Of a DNA stretch of 12,370 nt, positions 6,826 through 12,370 are shown piece by piece (position 1 is the first letter of the stretch; every line of letters starts with the position of its first letter). Source of the DNA: an uncultured Rhizobiaceae group bacterium (lineage in GTDB: Bacteria > Pseudomonadota > Alphaproteobacteria > Rhizobiales > Rhizobiaceae); NCBI GenBank assembly GCA_905479965.1, contig CAJQOR010000221.1:1-12370 (forward strand), given 5' to 3'. Under the pieces are notes generated by a model. The model had not been told where the DNA came from. It saw only the letters and a list, made by a program, of their open reading frames with translations, and did no database searches. Both the position numbers and the translations under genes were made by a program.

Positions 6826-8223
6826 ATGAGCGGGCAAACTAAAACATATTCGCTGCGCCAAAGACTGTTGGTTTGGCTCTTATTGCCATTGCTCATTATT
6901 GGCATTATTTCGCTTATTGATGCGTATAATTCAGCGCGCTTAACCGCAGATGAGATATCAGATCGCGTTCTTGCAGGATCAGCTTTAGCGATTGCAGAAC
7001 GTATTTTCGTTAATGACGATGGGGACTTAGATGTGGACATACCTTATGTCGCATTGGAGATGCTGACATCTGCGGAAGACGATCGGGTATTTTATAAAAT
7101 TGAAGGTGAGGCAGGTGGTTTTATCACCGGTTATCGAAATTTAGACTTACCGCGATCAGTTGATAGATCAGAAAATAATCTTAAATTTTCGGACGCTAAG
7201 TTTCGAAATTTTCCCATTCGGATCGCCGTCTTAGAAGGTGCTGCATCTTCGAGCCAATCTTCGCTTGGATATCGTTTGGCGATTGCTGAAACGACGAATG
7301 GGCGAAGTAAAATGGCGCAGGACATTTTAATCCGATCAGCTATTCGGCAAGGTTTCCTGATTTTAACAGCTGCGATTGCAGTTTGGTTTGCAGTTACCAA
7401 AGCGTTGCGACCGCTCTATGCTGTCCGAGATGCTATCGGGCGGCGAAGTTCTGATGATCTAAGGCCAATTTTACACACGGTGCCAAACGAAATTAAGGGC
7501 CTGGTGACGACGACGAATGACCTGTTAAGTCGGATTGGGGCAAGCATTTCAGCGATGCGAAACTTTACTTCCAACGCCAGCCATCAGCTTCGAACGCCGC
7601 TCGCTGTAATGCGAACCCAAGCTGAGATCGCACGTCGCGCGAAGTCAGATATTGATCGTGAGAGAGCGCTCACCCAAGTGGATGATGCGATAAGAGATTC
7701 GGAGAAAATGATCTCACGCCTAATGGTTTTGGCACGTATTGATTCAGGTGCATTAGAGAATTTACCAAATCTGAACTGCGACATTGGTGAAACCTGCAGG
7801 ATGGTGTGTGCAGATATCATATCTCATCAAAAATTGGGAAATATTGATTTAGGTTATGAAGGTATTGACCATCTTTTGATCAAAGGAGATCCTGTTTTAT
7901 ATCGTGAGATGCTACGTAATCTGGTCGAGAACGCGGTTAAATATGGCGGCGAAGATATACATATTACAGTAAGTTGTCGTGATGTTGAGGGCGTATGTTA
8001 TCTTGATATCGAAGATGATGGAATTGGCATGACCGAGCAGCAGAAAGTTGATTTGATGCAACGTTTTTCAAGTGGTGAATATTCCAAAAACGGTTCAGGC
8101 CTAGGCTTGCCGATTGCAAGAGATATTGCCCATCTATTTGGTGGCGTCATGGAACTTAAGGATCGTGAGATGGGATCTGGGCTTATTGTTTCATTGAAGT
8201 TTCCGCAGCTATTTGAGGCATAA
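6826..8223 (+). CDS. Sensor histidine kinase, TctE-like
   Basis: This 465-residue inner-membrane kinase has a first membrane helix at about residues 12-33, a periplasmic sensor region of about 140 residues of the type found in TctE-like kinases, and a second helix at about 175-192. A HAMP-like linker and the dimerisation/phospho-acceptor domain (SNASHQLRTPL, H253) follow. The ATP-binding domain has its N box (NLVENAVKYG, N369), DIEDDGIGM and GSGLGLPIA, all intact. The ATG at 6826 lies one base after the response-regulator stop codon. An in-frame TTG at 6814 would overlap the regulator gene and add four residues. The kinase is expected to sense a carboxylate, directly or through the periplasmic binding proteins encoded divergently, and to phosphorylate the 6153-6824 regulator. 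The ligand is not known from sequence. Confidence 0.93.
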   Translation: MSGQTKTYSLRQRLLVWLLLPLLIIGIISLIDAYNSARLTADEISDRVLAGSALAIAERIFVNDDGDLDVDIPYVALEMLTSAEDDRVFYKIEGEAGGFITGYRNLDLPRSVDRSENNLKFSDAKFRNFPIRIAVLEGAASSSQSSLGYRLAIAETTNGRSKMAQDILIRSAIRQGFLILTAAIAVWFAVTKALRPLYAVRDAIGRRSSDDLRPILHTVPNEIKGLVTTTNDLLSRIGASISAMRNFTSNASHQLRTPLAVMRTQAEIARRAKSDIDRERALTQVDDAIRDSEKMISRLMVLARIDSGALENLPNLNCDIGETCRMVCADIISHQKLGNIDLGYEGIDHLLIKGDPVLYREMLRNLVENAVKYGGEDIHITVSCRDVEGVCYLDIEDDGIGMTEQQKVDLMQRFSSGEYSKNGSGLGLPIARDIAHLFGGVMELKDREMGSGLIVSLKFPQLFEA

Positions 8224-8247
8224 AACATCAATTGTGAGGAGAAGATC

Positions 8248-8505
8248 ATGATAAATACTGACCTTTTAAAAGCTTTGGATTTTATAAAGTCTGGGAATTA
8301 TCAAACCGGTGCTGATCTTGAAGCCGCTCATGCGATCTGTCAGGGCGGTGAGGGCATGGCAGAATATGATTGGGTTCACGCATTTGTTCACCGTATTGAA
8401 GGAGATAACTTCAATGCCGACTATTGGTATAAGCGTGCGGGTAAACCCCCATTTGAAGGCAGCTTTAAAGAAGAATGGCTTGAGATAAAGTCGGCTTTGA
8501 CTTGA
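8248..8505 (+). CDS. Small conserved protein of unknown function (YWYKRAGKP-type)
   Basis: This 85-residue soluble protein has a GAGGAG Shine-Dalgarno sequence 6 bases before its ATG, 24 bases after the kinase stop codon, so it is likely in the same operon. It carries the pattern AHAICQ...DWVHAFVHRIEGDNFNADYWYKRAGKPP, which I recognise as recurring in short hypothetical proteins of many proteobacteria. The helix-turn-helix spacing recalls a single tetratricopeptide-like repeat, but this is an impression, not a demonstrated fold. There is no signal peptide, membrane segment or metal-binding motif. No function is known to me. The operon position suggests, weakly, an accessory role with the two-component system. 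Confidence 0.75.
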   Translation: MINTDLLKALDFIKSGNYQTGADLEAAHAICQGGEGMAEYDWVHAFVHRIEGDNFNADYWYKRAGKPPFEGSFKEEWLEIKSALT

Positions 8506-8573
8506 TGCGCGGATCAATCCGATTTAAGGGTGAGATACGAAAATTACCAATGGTCAAAATGAGGAGCAAATAG

Positions 8574-8810
8574 ATGCAGTGCGTCTTTGTGCAGATTAGA
8601 TGCAAGCCCGGAACAGGGTACAAAGTGGCTGACGAAATTGTCGCTCGAGAAGTTCATTCTGAATTATATTCGACCAGTGGGGATTTTGATCTACTTGTTA
8701 AGCTCTATGTCGATAAAGATGTCGATATTGGCAAATATATCAATGACAATTTGCTTGATATTACAGGTATCGAACGCACATTAACAACACTGACGTTCAA
8801 GACGTTTTAA
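8574..8810 (+). CDS. Stand-alone Lrp/AsnC ligand-binding (RAM) domain protein
   Basis: These 78 residues correspond to the C-terminal effector-binding domain of Lrp/AsnC regulators. The features are a first strand (CVFVQIRCKPG), a helix (GYKVADEIVAREV), the STSGDFDLLVKLYV strand-turn-strand typical of RAM domains, and a last strand (IERTLTTLTFKTF). The DNA-binding helix-turn-helix is absent, and the upstream 68 bases do not encode one. Stand-alone RAM proteins are common in alphaproteobacteria and archaea and form rings that bind amino acids or related small molecules; their partners are mostly unknown. GAGGAG precedes the ATG at 7-base spacing. It may be co-transcribed with the preceding genes or start the run that includes the TSUP gene 33 bases downstream. 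Confidence 0.9.
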   Translation: MQCVFVQIRCKPGTGYKVADEIVAREVHSELYSTSGDFDLLVKLYVDKDVDIGKYINDNLLDITGIERTLTTLTFKTF

Positions 8811-8843
8811 ATTTTGCATTTAACAAATTAAAGGCTTTATGTA

Positions 8844-9671
8844 ATGGCTGACTATACTCTGGCCTTTTTGCTCGTTTTGGCTGTCGCCATGTTGTGCACA
8901 GGCGCAATCGCTGGTGTTCTTGCTGGCTTATTAGGTGTTGGTGGTGGGATTGTCATCGTTCCGGTGTTGTTCATTTTATTTGATTATTTGGACATTCCAC
9001 CACAAATTAGCATGCATATTGCAGTTGCCACATCTCTTGCGACGATTATTCCAACCTCAATTTCATCTGCACGCTCTCATCATAAAAAAGGTTCGATCGA
9101 TTTAGATCTGTTGAAATCCTGGGCTCCATTGATATGTATTGGGGCGGCTATTGGCGGGGTGTTATCAAAATATTTGGCCTCAACCAGTTTAACATTGATA
9201 TTCGGTGTCATTGCCCTGTTGGTTTCAATTAATATGGCTTTGCCCAAGAAGCTGGTGATTTCTGATGATTTGCCAAAAGGTGTAGTCGGTAAAGGTCTGT
9301 TGCCAAGCTTTATCGGTGGTTTTTCTGCTCTGATGGGCATCGGTGGTGGAACATTATCCGTACCAATTTTATCAGCCTTTTCGTTTCCCATTCATCGCGC
9401 CGTTGGCACCGCATCAGCGTTTGGTTTGGTGATCGCTATCCCAGCTGTTATTGGGTTTATTTGGTCCGGCTGGTCAGCGGATCTAAGGCCGCCATATTCA
9501 TTTGGATATGTCAGTATTCCAGCAGCCGTTTTGATCTTTTCAGTCAGTGTGTTCACGGCCCCTTTGGGCGCAAAGCTCGCGCATAGTCTCAATCCAGCAA
9601 ATCTTAAAAAGGCATTTGCGCTATTTTTGTTCATCACGTCTTTACGCATGCTGTGGGTCGGCTTTAGCTAA
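8844..9671 (+). CDS. TauE/SafE (TSUP) family membrane permease, likely sulfite/organosulfonate exporter
   Basis: This 275-residue integral membrane protein of about eight helices has the two-fold repeat of the TSUP family. The repeated motifs are GLLGVGGGIVIVPVL near residue 30 and ALMGIGGGTLSVPIL near residue 165. TSUP proteins move sulfite, sulfoacetate, thiosulfate or other sulfur anions across the inner membrane. The ATG at 8844 follows AAAGG at 9 bases; an ATG at 8839 is immediately followed by a stop. The gene is convergent with the BigR/SqrR-like regulator gene and next to the persulfide dioxygenase cluster, so sulfite export is a reasonable guess. It is not in the same operon as pmpAB, and the specific substrate cannot be read from sequence. 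Confidence 0.9.
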   Translation: MADYTLAFLLVLAVAMLCTGAIAGVLAGLLGVGGGIVIVPVLFILFDYLDIPPQISMHIAVATSLATIIPTSISSARSHHKKGSIDLDLLKSWAPLICIGAAIGGVLSKYLASTSLTLIFGVIALLVSINMALPKKLVISDDLPKGVVGKGLLPSFIGGFSALMGIGGGTLSVPILSAFSFPIHRAVGTASAFGLVIAIPAVIGFIWSGWSADLRPPYSFGYVSIPAAVLIFSVSVFTAPLGAKLAHSLNPANLKKAFALFLFITSLRMLWVGFS

Positions 9672-9688
9672 AATATTTGCGCTAAAGC
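9661..9688. terminator. Stem-loop between convergent TSUP and regulator genes
   Basis: GCTTTAGC and GCTAAAGC form a perfect 8-base inverted repeat around a 12-base AT-rich loop that contains the TSUP stop codon. It sits between convergent genes, where a bidirectional terminator is expected. No T-run follows on either strand, so the evidence for intrinsic termination is modest. Confidence 0.4.
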
Positions 9689-9708
9689 ATCGGAAATTCT
9701 CTGCGTTA

Positions 9709-10008
9709 CTAAGCGCAATATAATTGATAGAGCGTTTGCATAATCTGTGATACTTCGCGGCCATGCAGCGAATAGTAAATCGTTTGACCATCGCGCCGTG
9801 TTGTCACAAGTTCTGCATCTCGAAGCTTTTTCAAATGATGGGACATGCCTGGTTGCGACATACCTACCTCGCGGGACAGTTCGAGTACGCTTTTTTCACC
9901 AGATAATAAAATACACAAAATACGCAACCGAGCCGGTTGCGATAGCATTTCCATGAGTTTTGAAGCTTGTTCAAATTTAGGCTCCATCTCTGTCATGTCA
10001 AACTGCAT
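9709..10008 (-). CDS. ArsR-family transcriptional repressor of the BigR/SqrR persulfide-sensing type
   Basis: This 99-residue winged-helix repressor has its DNA-recognition helix around residues 49-62 (GMSQPGMSHHLKKLR) and a beta-wing with TTRRDGQTIYYSL. Its two cysteines are C32 (RILCILLSGEKSV) and C98 (LYQLYCA). In SqrR/BigR proteins a pair of cysteines in these same positions (C41 and C107 in Rhodobacter SqrR, also 66 residues apart) forms a tetrasulfide or disulfide on exposure to persulfides and releases DNA. Metal-binding motifs of ArsR/SmtB (ELCVC) are absent. It is divergent from pmpAB, its own start is preceded by AAGGA, and a palindrome overlaps both candidate promoters, so autoregulation and control of the pmp operon are likely. 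The subtype call is strong by motif and context but untested here. Confidence 0.9.
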   Translation of the reverse strand: MQFDMTEMEPKFEQASKLMEMLSQPARLRILCILLSGEKSVLELSREVGMSQPGMSHHLKKLRDAELVTTRRDGQTIYYSLHGREVSQIMQTLYQLYCA

Positions 10009-10032
10009 AAAAATATCCTTGCATATTTGTGA

Positions 10033-10061
10033 TTGTTTATATAAAAGATGTTTTATATATT
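10033..10061 (+). promoter_or_regulatory. Candidate promoter of the pmpAB operon
   Basis: TTGTTT (10033-10038), a 17-base spacer and TATATT (10056-10061) resemble a sigma-70 promoter with a weak -35 and a good -10. The operator palindrome fills the spacer and overlaps the -10, which fits repression by steric block. Transcription would start about 43 bases before pmpA. Confidence 0.5.
10038..10059. promoter_or_regulatory. Operator palindrome for the BigR/SqrR-like repressor
   Basis: TATATAAAA, spacer GATG and TTTTATATA make a perfect 9-base inverted repeat in the divergent region between the regulator and pmpA. BigR-type repressors bind AT-rich inverted repeats overlapping promoters, so this is the obvious binding site. 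It overlaps the -10 and spacer of a candidate promoter in each direction. It is the only palindrome of this quality in the region. Confidence 0.8.
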
Positions 10062-10066
10062 AGCAA
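10038..10066 (-). promoter_or_regulatory. Candidate promoter of the BigR/SqrR-like gene
   Basis: On the minus strand TTGCTA (10066-10061), a 17-base spacer and TATATA (10043-10038) form a good sigma-70-like promoter. It shares the operator palindrome with the opposite promoter, so one bound dimer could silence both. The expected 5' leader is about 20-25 bases and includes the AAGGA Shine-Dalgarno sequence. Confidence 0.55.
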
Positions 10067-10110
10067 CAGCAAATTTGTTTTTGCGATTTTAGATTTATTA
10101 TAGGTGCATA

Positions 10111-10542
10111 TTGGATTACTCAACTGAATTTACACCATGGGCCTCTCTTGGCGGCGGTGTTTTAATTGGAATATCAGCCGTATTGTTAATGGCTGTCCGA
10201 GGGCGCATTGCAGGTATGACCGGAATTTTATCTGGTCTTATCCCACCAATCACATCAGATTGGTCATGGCGCGCTGCATTTTTAATCGGTGCCATAATTG
10301 CGCCAATGGGATATATTTTGTCAGGTGGCACGGTGCCATTTGCAGTCCCAGTTTCAACAACGGCACTTACCTTTGGTGGTTTCATCGTCGGTATTGGCGT
10401 TTACTTCGGTTCAGGTTGTACATCTGGTCATGGTGTTTGTGGCATGGCGCGTTTATCCCCTCGTTCAATCGCGGCTACGATGATTTTTATGATTGCATGT
10501 TTTGTGACTGTTTTTGTCATCAGACATGTGATGGGAGGCTGA
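10111..10542 (+). CDS. pmpA: YeeE/YedE-family half-size sulfur transporter subunit PmpA
   Basis: This 143-residue membrane protein has about four helices and is the N-terminal half of a YeeE/YedE (TsuA-like) transporter. It carries the hallmark GSGCTSGHGVCGMARLSPRS with C103 and C110. In the full-length thiosulfate transporter YeeE/TsuA, cysteines in equivalent motifs line the substrate path. The start is a TTG at 10111: AGGTG lies 4 bases upstream, the protein then begins like its relatives (DYSTEFTPWASLGGG), and there is no ATG until residue 27. It is the first gene of an operon with pmpB, whose ATG is one base after its stop codon. In bigR operons this pair is thought to move a sulfur species such as thiosulfate, sulfite or sulfide/persulfide; the substrate here is unknown. 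Confidence 0.9.
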   Translation: MDYSTEFTPWASLGGGVLIGISAVLLMAVRGRIAGMTGILSGLIPPITSDWSWRAAFLIGAIIAPMGYILSGGTVPFAVPVSTTALTFGGFIVGIGVYFGSGCTSGHGVCGMARLSPRSIAATMIFMIACFVTVFVIRHVMGG

Positions 10543-10543
10543 T

Positions 10544-10978
10544 ATGATGAGACTTGCGATAACACTTTTAATTGGAATGATTTTTGGTTTGGGCATTGCG
10601 ATCTCCGGAATGGCAAATCCAGCGAAAGTTCTAAACTTTTTTGATTTGGCGGGAACGTGGGACCCAAGTTTAATATTTGTGATGGGCGGTGCGTTAGTCA
10701 CGACGGCCATCGGATACCAGCTTGTTTTTAGAACGCAAAAGTCGCCAGTCCTAGATGCTGCGTTTATGGTGCCAACACGTAAAGACGTTGATACACGTCT
10801 GGTTATTGGGTCTAGCACATTTGGTGTTGGTTGGGGTATCGCTGGATTTTGCCCAGGAGGTGCGATCCCAGCTATTGGTCTTGGCTATAGTGAAACATTT
10901 ATGTTCATGTTTGCCTTGATTGCAGGGATTTTTATCGCCAGACTGCTAAGCACGAAAAGATCAGCACAAGCGGCATAA
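10544..10978 (+). CDS. pmpB: YeeE/YedE-family half-size sulfur transporter subunit PmpB
   Basis: This 144-residue membrane protein is the C-terminal half of the YeeE/YedE fold and the expected partner of the preceding PmpA. The features are an initial helix with GLGIAISGMANPAKVLNFFDLAGTWDPSL, a second helix (FVMGGALVTTAIGY), and the signature GVGWGIAGFCPGGAI with C103, followed by a last helix. GGGAGG precedes the ATG at 10544 by 5 bases, and a second ATG follows immediately at 10547. The complementary half motifs (GCTSGHGVCG in PmpA, GFCPGGA here) mean that the two chains must assemble to make one transporter equivalent to TsuA. Co-expression from the divergent repressor-controlled promoter is expected. 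Confidence 0.92.
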   Translation: MMRLAITLLIGMIFGLGIAISGMANPAKVLNFFDLAGTWDPSLIFVMGGALVTTAIGYQLVFRTQKSPVLDAAFMVPTRKDVDTRLVIGSSTFGVGWGIAGFCPGGAIPAIGLGYSETFMFMFALIAGIFIARLLSTKRSAQAA

Positions 10979-11027
10979 TCTGTTCAGAATTGACGCAATA
11001 GATCGATAGATGAATTGAGGAATAAAG

Positions 11028-11912
11028 ATGAGTTTATACCCAGTTGATATGACCACAAAGCCAGAAGTTGAGGCATTTTTTGACGAAGCGACGAATACCA
11101 TTAGTTACGTGGTACAGGACCCGTCTTCATCCTCATGTGCGATTATCGATTCTGTGATGGATATCGATTATGCAGCCGGACGCATCACATATGAACACGC
11201 GGATAAGATGATTGCTTTCGTTGAGCAAAAGGGATTGCAACTTGAGTGGATTATTGAAACTCACGTTCATGCAGATCATCTTTCTGCTGCGCCTTACATT
11301 CAAAATAAACTTGGCGGTAAGGTTGGAATTGGCAATAAAATTATGGTCATCCAGGAAACCTTTGGAAAGGTGTTTAACGAAGGTACGGAATTTCAAAGAG
11401 ATGGCTCGCAATTTGATGCCTTGTTTGAGGATGGCGACACTTACCAGATCGGCAATTTGCAAGCGTTTACGATGTATACGCCAGGTCACACACCTGCATG
11501 TATGGTTCATGTGATGGGTAATGCTGCTTTTGTCGGTGATACCTTGTTTATGCCAGATGGTGGTTCGGCCCGAGCAGATTTTCCAGGCGGTGATGCGGGC
11601 GAACTCTACGACTCCATCATGAAGGTGCTGAGCCTACCTGAAGAAACCCGTCTGTTTATGTGCCATGATTACGGTCCCAATGGTCGTGATATTATGTGGG
11701 AAACAAATGTTGGCGATGAAAAACGCGATAATATTCACGTTGGCAATGGTAAAACAAAAGAAGAATTTGTGAAGTTTAGAACCGAGCGTGATGCAAAATT
11801 AGCCATGCCGAAACTGATTATTCCTTCGTTACAAGTTAATATGAGAGCTGGCGAAATTCCACGCAATGATGACGGTGATCCGATCATCAAAGTACCGGTC
11901 AATAAATTGTAG
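11028..11912 (+). CDS. blh: Metallo-beta-lactamase-fold persulfide dioxygenase (Blh/ETHE1-like)
   Basis: This 294-residue cytosolic enzyme of the metallo-beta-lactamase fold probably oxidises glutathione persulfide to sulfite and glutathione using a mononuclear iron. Visible metal ligands are the THVHADH motif (H79, H81, D83, H84), H154 in TPGHT, D171 in FVGDTLF and H213 in MCHDYGP. The segment MPDGGSARADFPGGDA and the C-terminal PSLQVNMRAGEIP match the Blh-type persulfide dioxygenases of bigR operons. Unlike Blh proteins carrying an N-terminal DUF442 sulfurtransferase domain, this one is a single domain, and no rhodanese is fused at its C-terminus. GAGGAATAAAG precedes the ATG. It lies 49 bases after pmpB with no clear terminator, so it is likely the third gene of the operon. 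Glyoxalase II activity is the main alternative but fits the motifs and context less well. Confidence 0.92.
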   Translation: MSLYPVDMTTKPEVEAFFDEATNTISYVVQDPSSSSCAIIDSVMDIDYAAGRITYEHADKMIAFVEQKGLQLEWIIETHVHADHLSAAPYIQNKLGGKVGIGNKIMVIQETFGKVFNEGTEFQRDGSQFDALFEDGDTYQIGNLQAFTMYTPGHTPACMVHVMGNAAFVGDTLFMPDGGSARADFPGGDAGELYDSIMKVLSLPEETRLFMCHDYGPNGRDIMWETNVGDEKRDNIHVGNGKTKEEFVKFRTERDAKLAMPKLIIPSLQVNMRAGEIPRNDDGDPIIKVPVNKL

Positions 11913-12016
11913 CTCTTAACGCATAACTTTATTTATTTGAGTTGGTTTGCGGTGACGTTTTGTTACTCAGGTCATCTCATACTGTTAGAAACTCAATTTC
12001 AGTCTGTGTGATTTTG

Positions 12017-12370
12017 ATGCCTAGAATATCACAATACCTGCCTATTATCTCATGGGGCAGAACCTATAATAAAGCAAATTTCACCAATGATTTGATCGCA
12101 GCTTTAATCGTCACGATCATGCTTATTCCACAATCGCTTGCCTATGCATTATTGGCTGGATTACCCGCTGAAATGGGGCTTTATGCATCCATCATTCCAA
12201 TTGTGCTTTATGCGATATTTGGCACCAGCAAAGCCTTAGCTGTCGGACCGGTTGCAGTTGTGTCATTGATGACAGCTGCCGCAATTGGCAAGATCGCTGA
12301 TCCGGGTTCATCTGAATATATCATGGCAGCGATTACACTGGCGTTTTTGTCAGGTGCATTTCTTGTTTTG
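12017..12370 (+). CDS. SulP-family inorganic anion transporter, N-terminal part (cut by window edge)
   Basis: The visible 118 residues begin MPRISQYLPIISWG and contain NDLIAALIVTIMLIPQSLAYALLAGLPAEMGLYAS, then YAIFGTSKALAVGPVAVVSLM. These are hallmark N-terminal helices of SulP transporters for sulfate, bicarbonate or related anions; the STAS domain expected at the C-terminus lies outside the window. The ATG at 12017 has no clear Shine-Dalgarno sequence, and in-frame GTG (12008) and TTG (12014) codons are alternatives. SulP genes are often found beside persulfide dioxygenase and pmpAB genes, so export or exchange of sulfite/sulfate is plausible. The 104 bases before it show only an imperfect hairpin (TGAGT...ACTCA) and no convincing promoter. 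Confidence 0.9.
   Translation, partial: MPRISQYLPIISWGRTYNKANFTNDLIAALIVTIMLIPQSLAYALLAGLPAEMGLYASIIPIVLYAIFGTSKALAVGPVAVVSLMTAAAIGKIADPGSSEYIMAAITLAFLSGAFLVL

Noticed and set aside
9709..10008. Metal-sensing ArsR/SmtB-type repressor
   Set aside because: The ELCVC metal-binding motif is absent, while the two cysteines and the neighbourhood fit the persulfide-sensing BigR/SqrR group.
10075..10101. A second pmpA promoter (TTGTTT with TATTAT)
   Set aside because: The spacer is only 15 bases and transcription would start almost at the start codon, excluding the AGGTG ribosome binding site.
10111..10978. pmpA/pmpB as one YeeE transporter broken by a frameshift
   Set aside because: Each half has its own ribosome binding site and matches the known two-gene PmpAB arrangement, so it is a natural split, not damage.
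1..12370. Mobile elements, CRISPR arrays, tRNA or rRNA genes, toxin-antitoxin or phage defence systems
   Set aside because: No transposase or integrase, long terminal repeats, regularly spaced repeats, structured RNA genes or defence-type domains were seen on either strand.

Overview
The window looks like a chromosomal stretch from a Gram-negative proteobacterium, most likely an alphaproteobacterium of moderate to low GC (marine Rhodobacterales or Hyphomicrobiales type). This rests on the gene families present: a TctE-type kinase, a stand-alone Lrp-type RAM domain and a BigR/SqrR-type regulator beside a PmpAB/persulfide dioxygenase cluster. The exact genus cannot be read from the sequence. 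There are no mobile elements, CRISPR arrays, tRNAs or rRNAs. Genes at both ends are cut by the window edges.

Region 1 (positions 1-6083, minus strand) is a carboxylate uptake and catabolism cluster. In transcription order it holds a stand-alone periplasmic solute-binding protein, tctC, tctB, tctA (tripartite tricarboxylate transporter), an AtuA-family (DUF1446) protein, a DUF4387 protein and the start of a fumarylacetoacetate hydrolase (FAH) family enzyme. Genes from tctC to DUF4387 are tightly packed, with 1-14 base overlaps or 3-base gaps. The substrate is unknown. The transporter is of the citrate/tricarballylate class and the enzymes suggest hydration/dehydration followed by hydrolytic C-C cleavage or a related step.

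Region 2 (6153-8810, plus strand) diverges from region 1. It encodes an OmpR-class response regulator and a TctE-like histidine kinase, followed by a small conserved protein of unknown function and a stand-alone Lrp/AsnC ligand-binding (RAM) domain. The two-component pair is the obvious candidate regulator of region 1, and the solute-binding protein lacking ABC partners may serve it as a periplasmic co-sensor. A 16-base palindrome and a GTTAGC direct repeat upstream of tctC are candidate regulatory sites.

Region 3 (8844-12370) is a sulfur detoxification and transport module. It contains a TauE/SafE (TSUP) exporter, a convergent ArsR-family regulator with the two cysteines of the BigR/SqrR persulfide sensors, and a divergent pmpA-pmpB-persulfide dioxygenase operon. 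A SulP-family anion transporter follows and runs off the window. The 104-base divergent region has a near-ideal operator: 9-base perfect inverted repeats with a 4-base spacer, lying inside overlapping candidate promoters for both directions. The inferred logic is that persulfide oxidises the regulator and opens the promoters; PmpAB moves a small sulfur species, the dioxygenase oxidises glutathione persulfide to sulfite, and TSUP and/or SulP handle sulfite or sulfate. No sulfide:quinone reductase is in the window.
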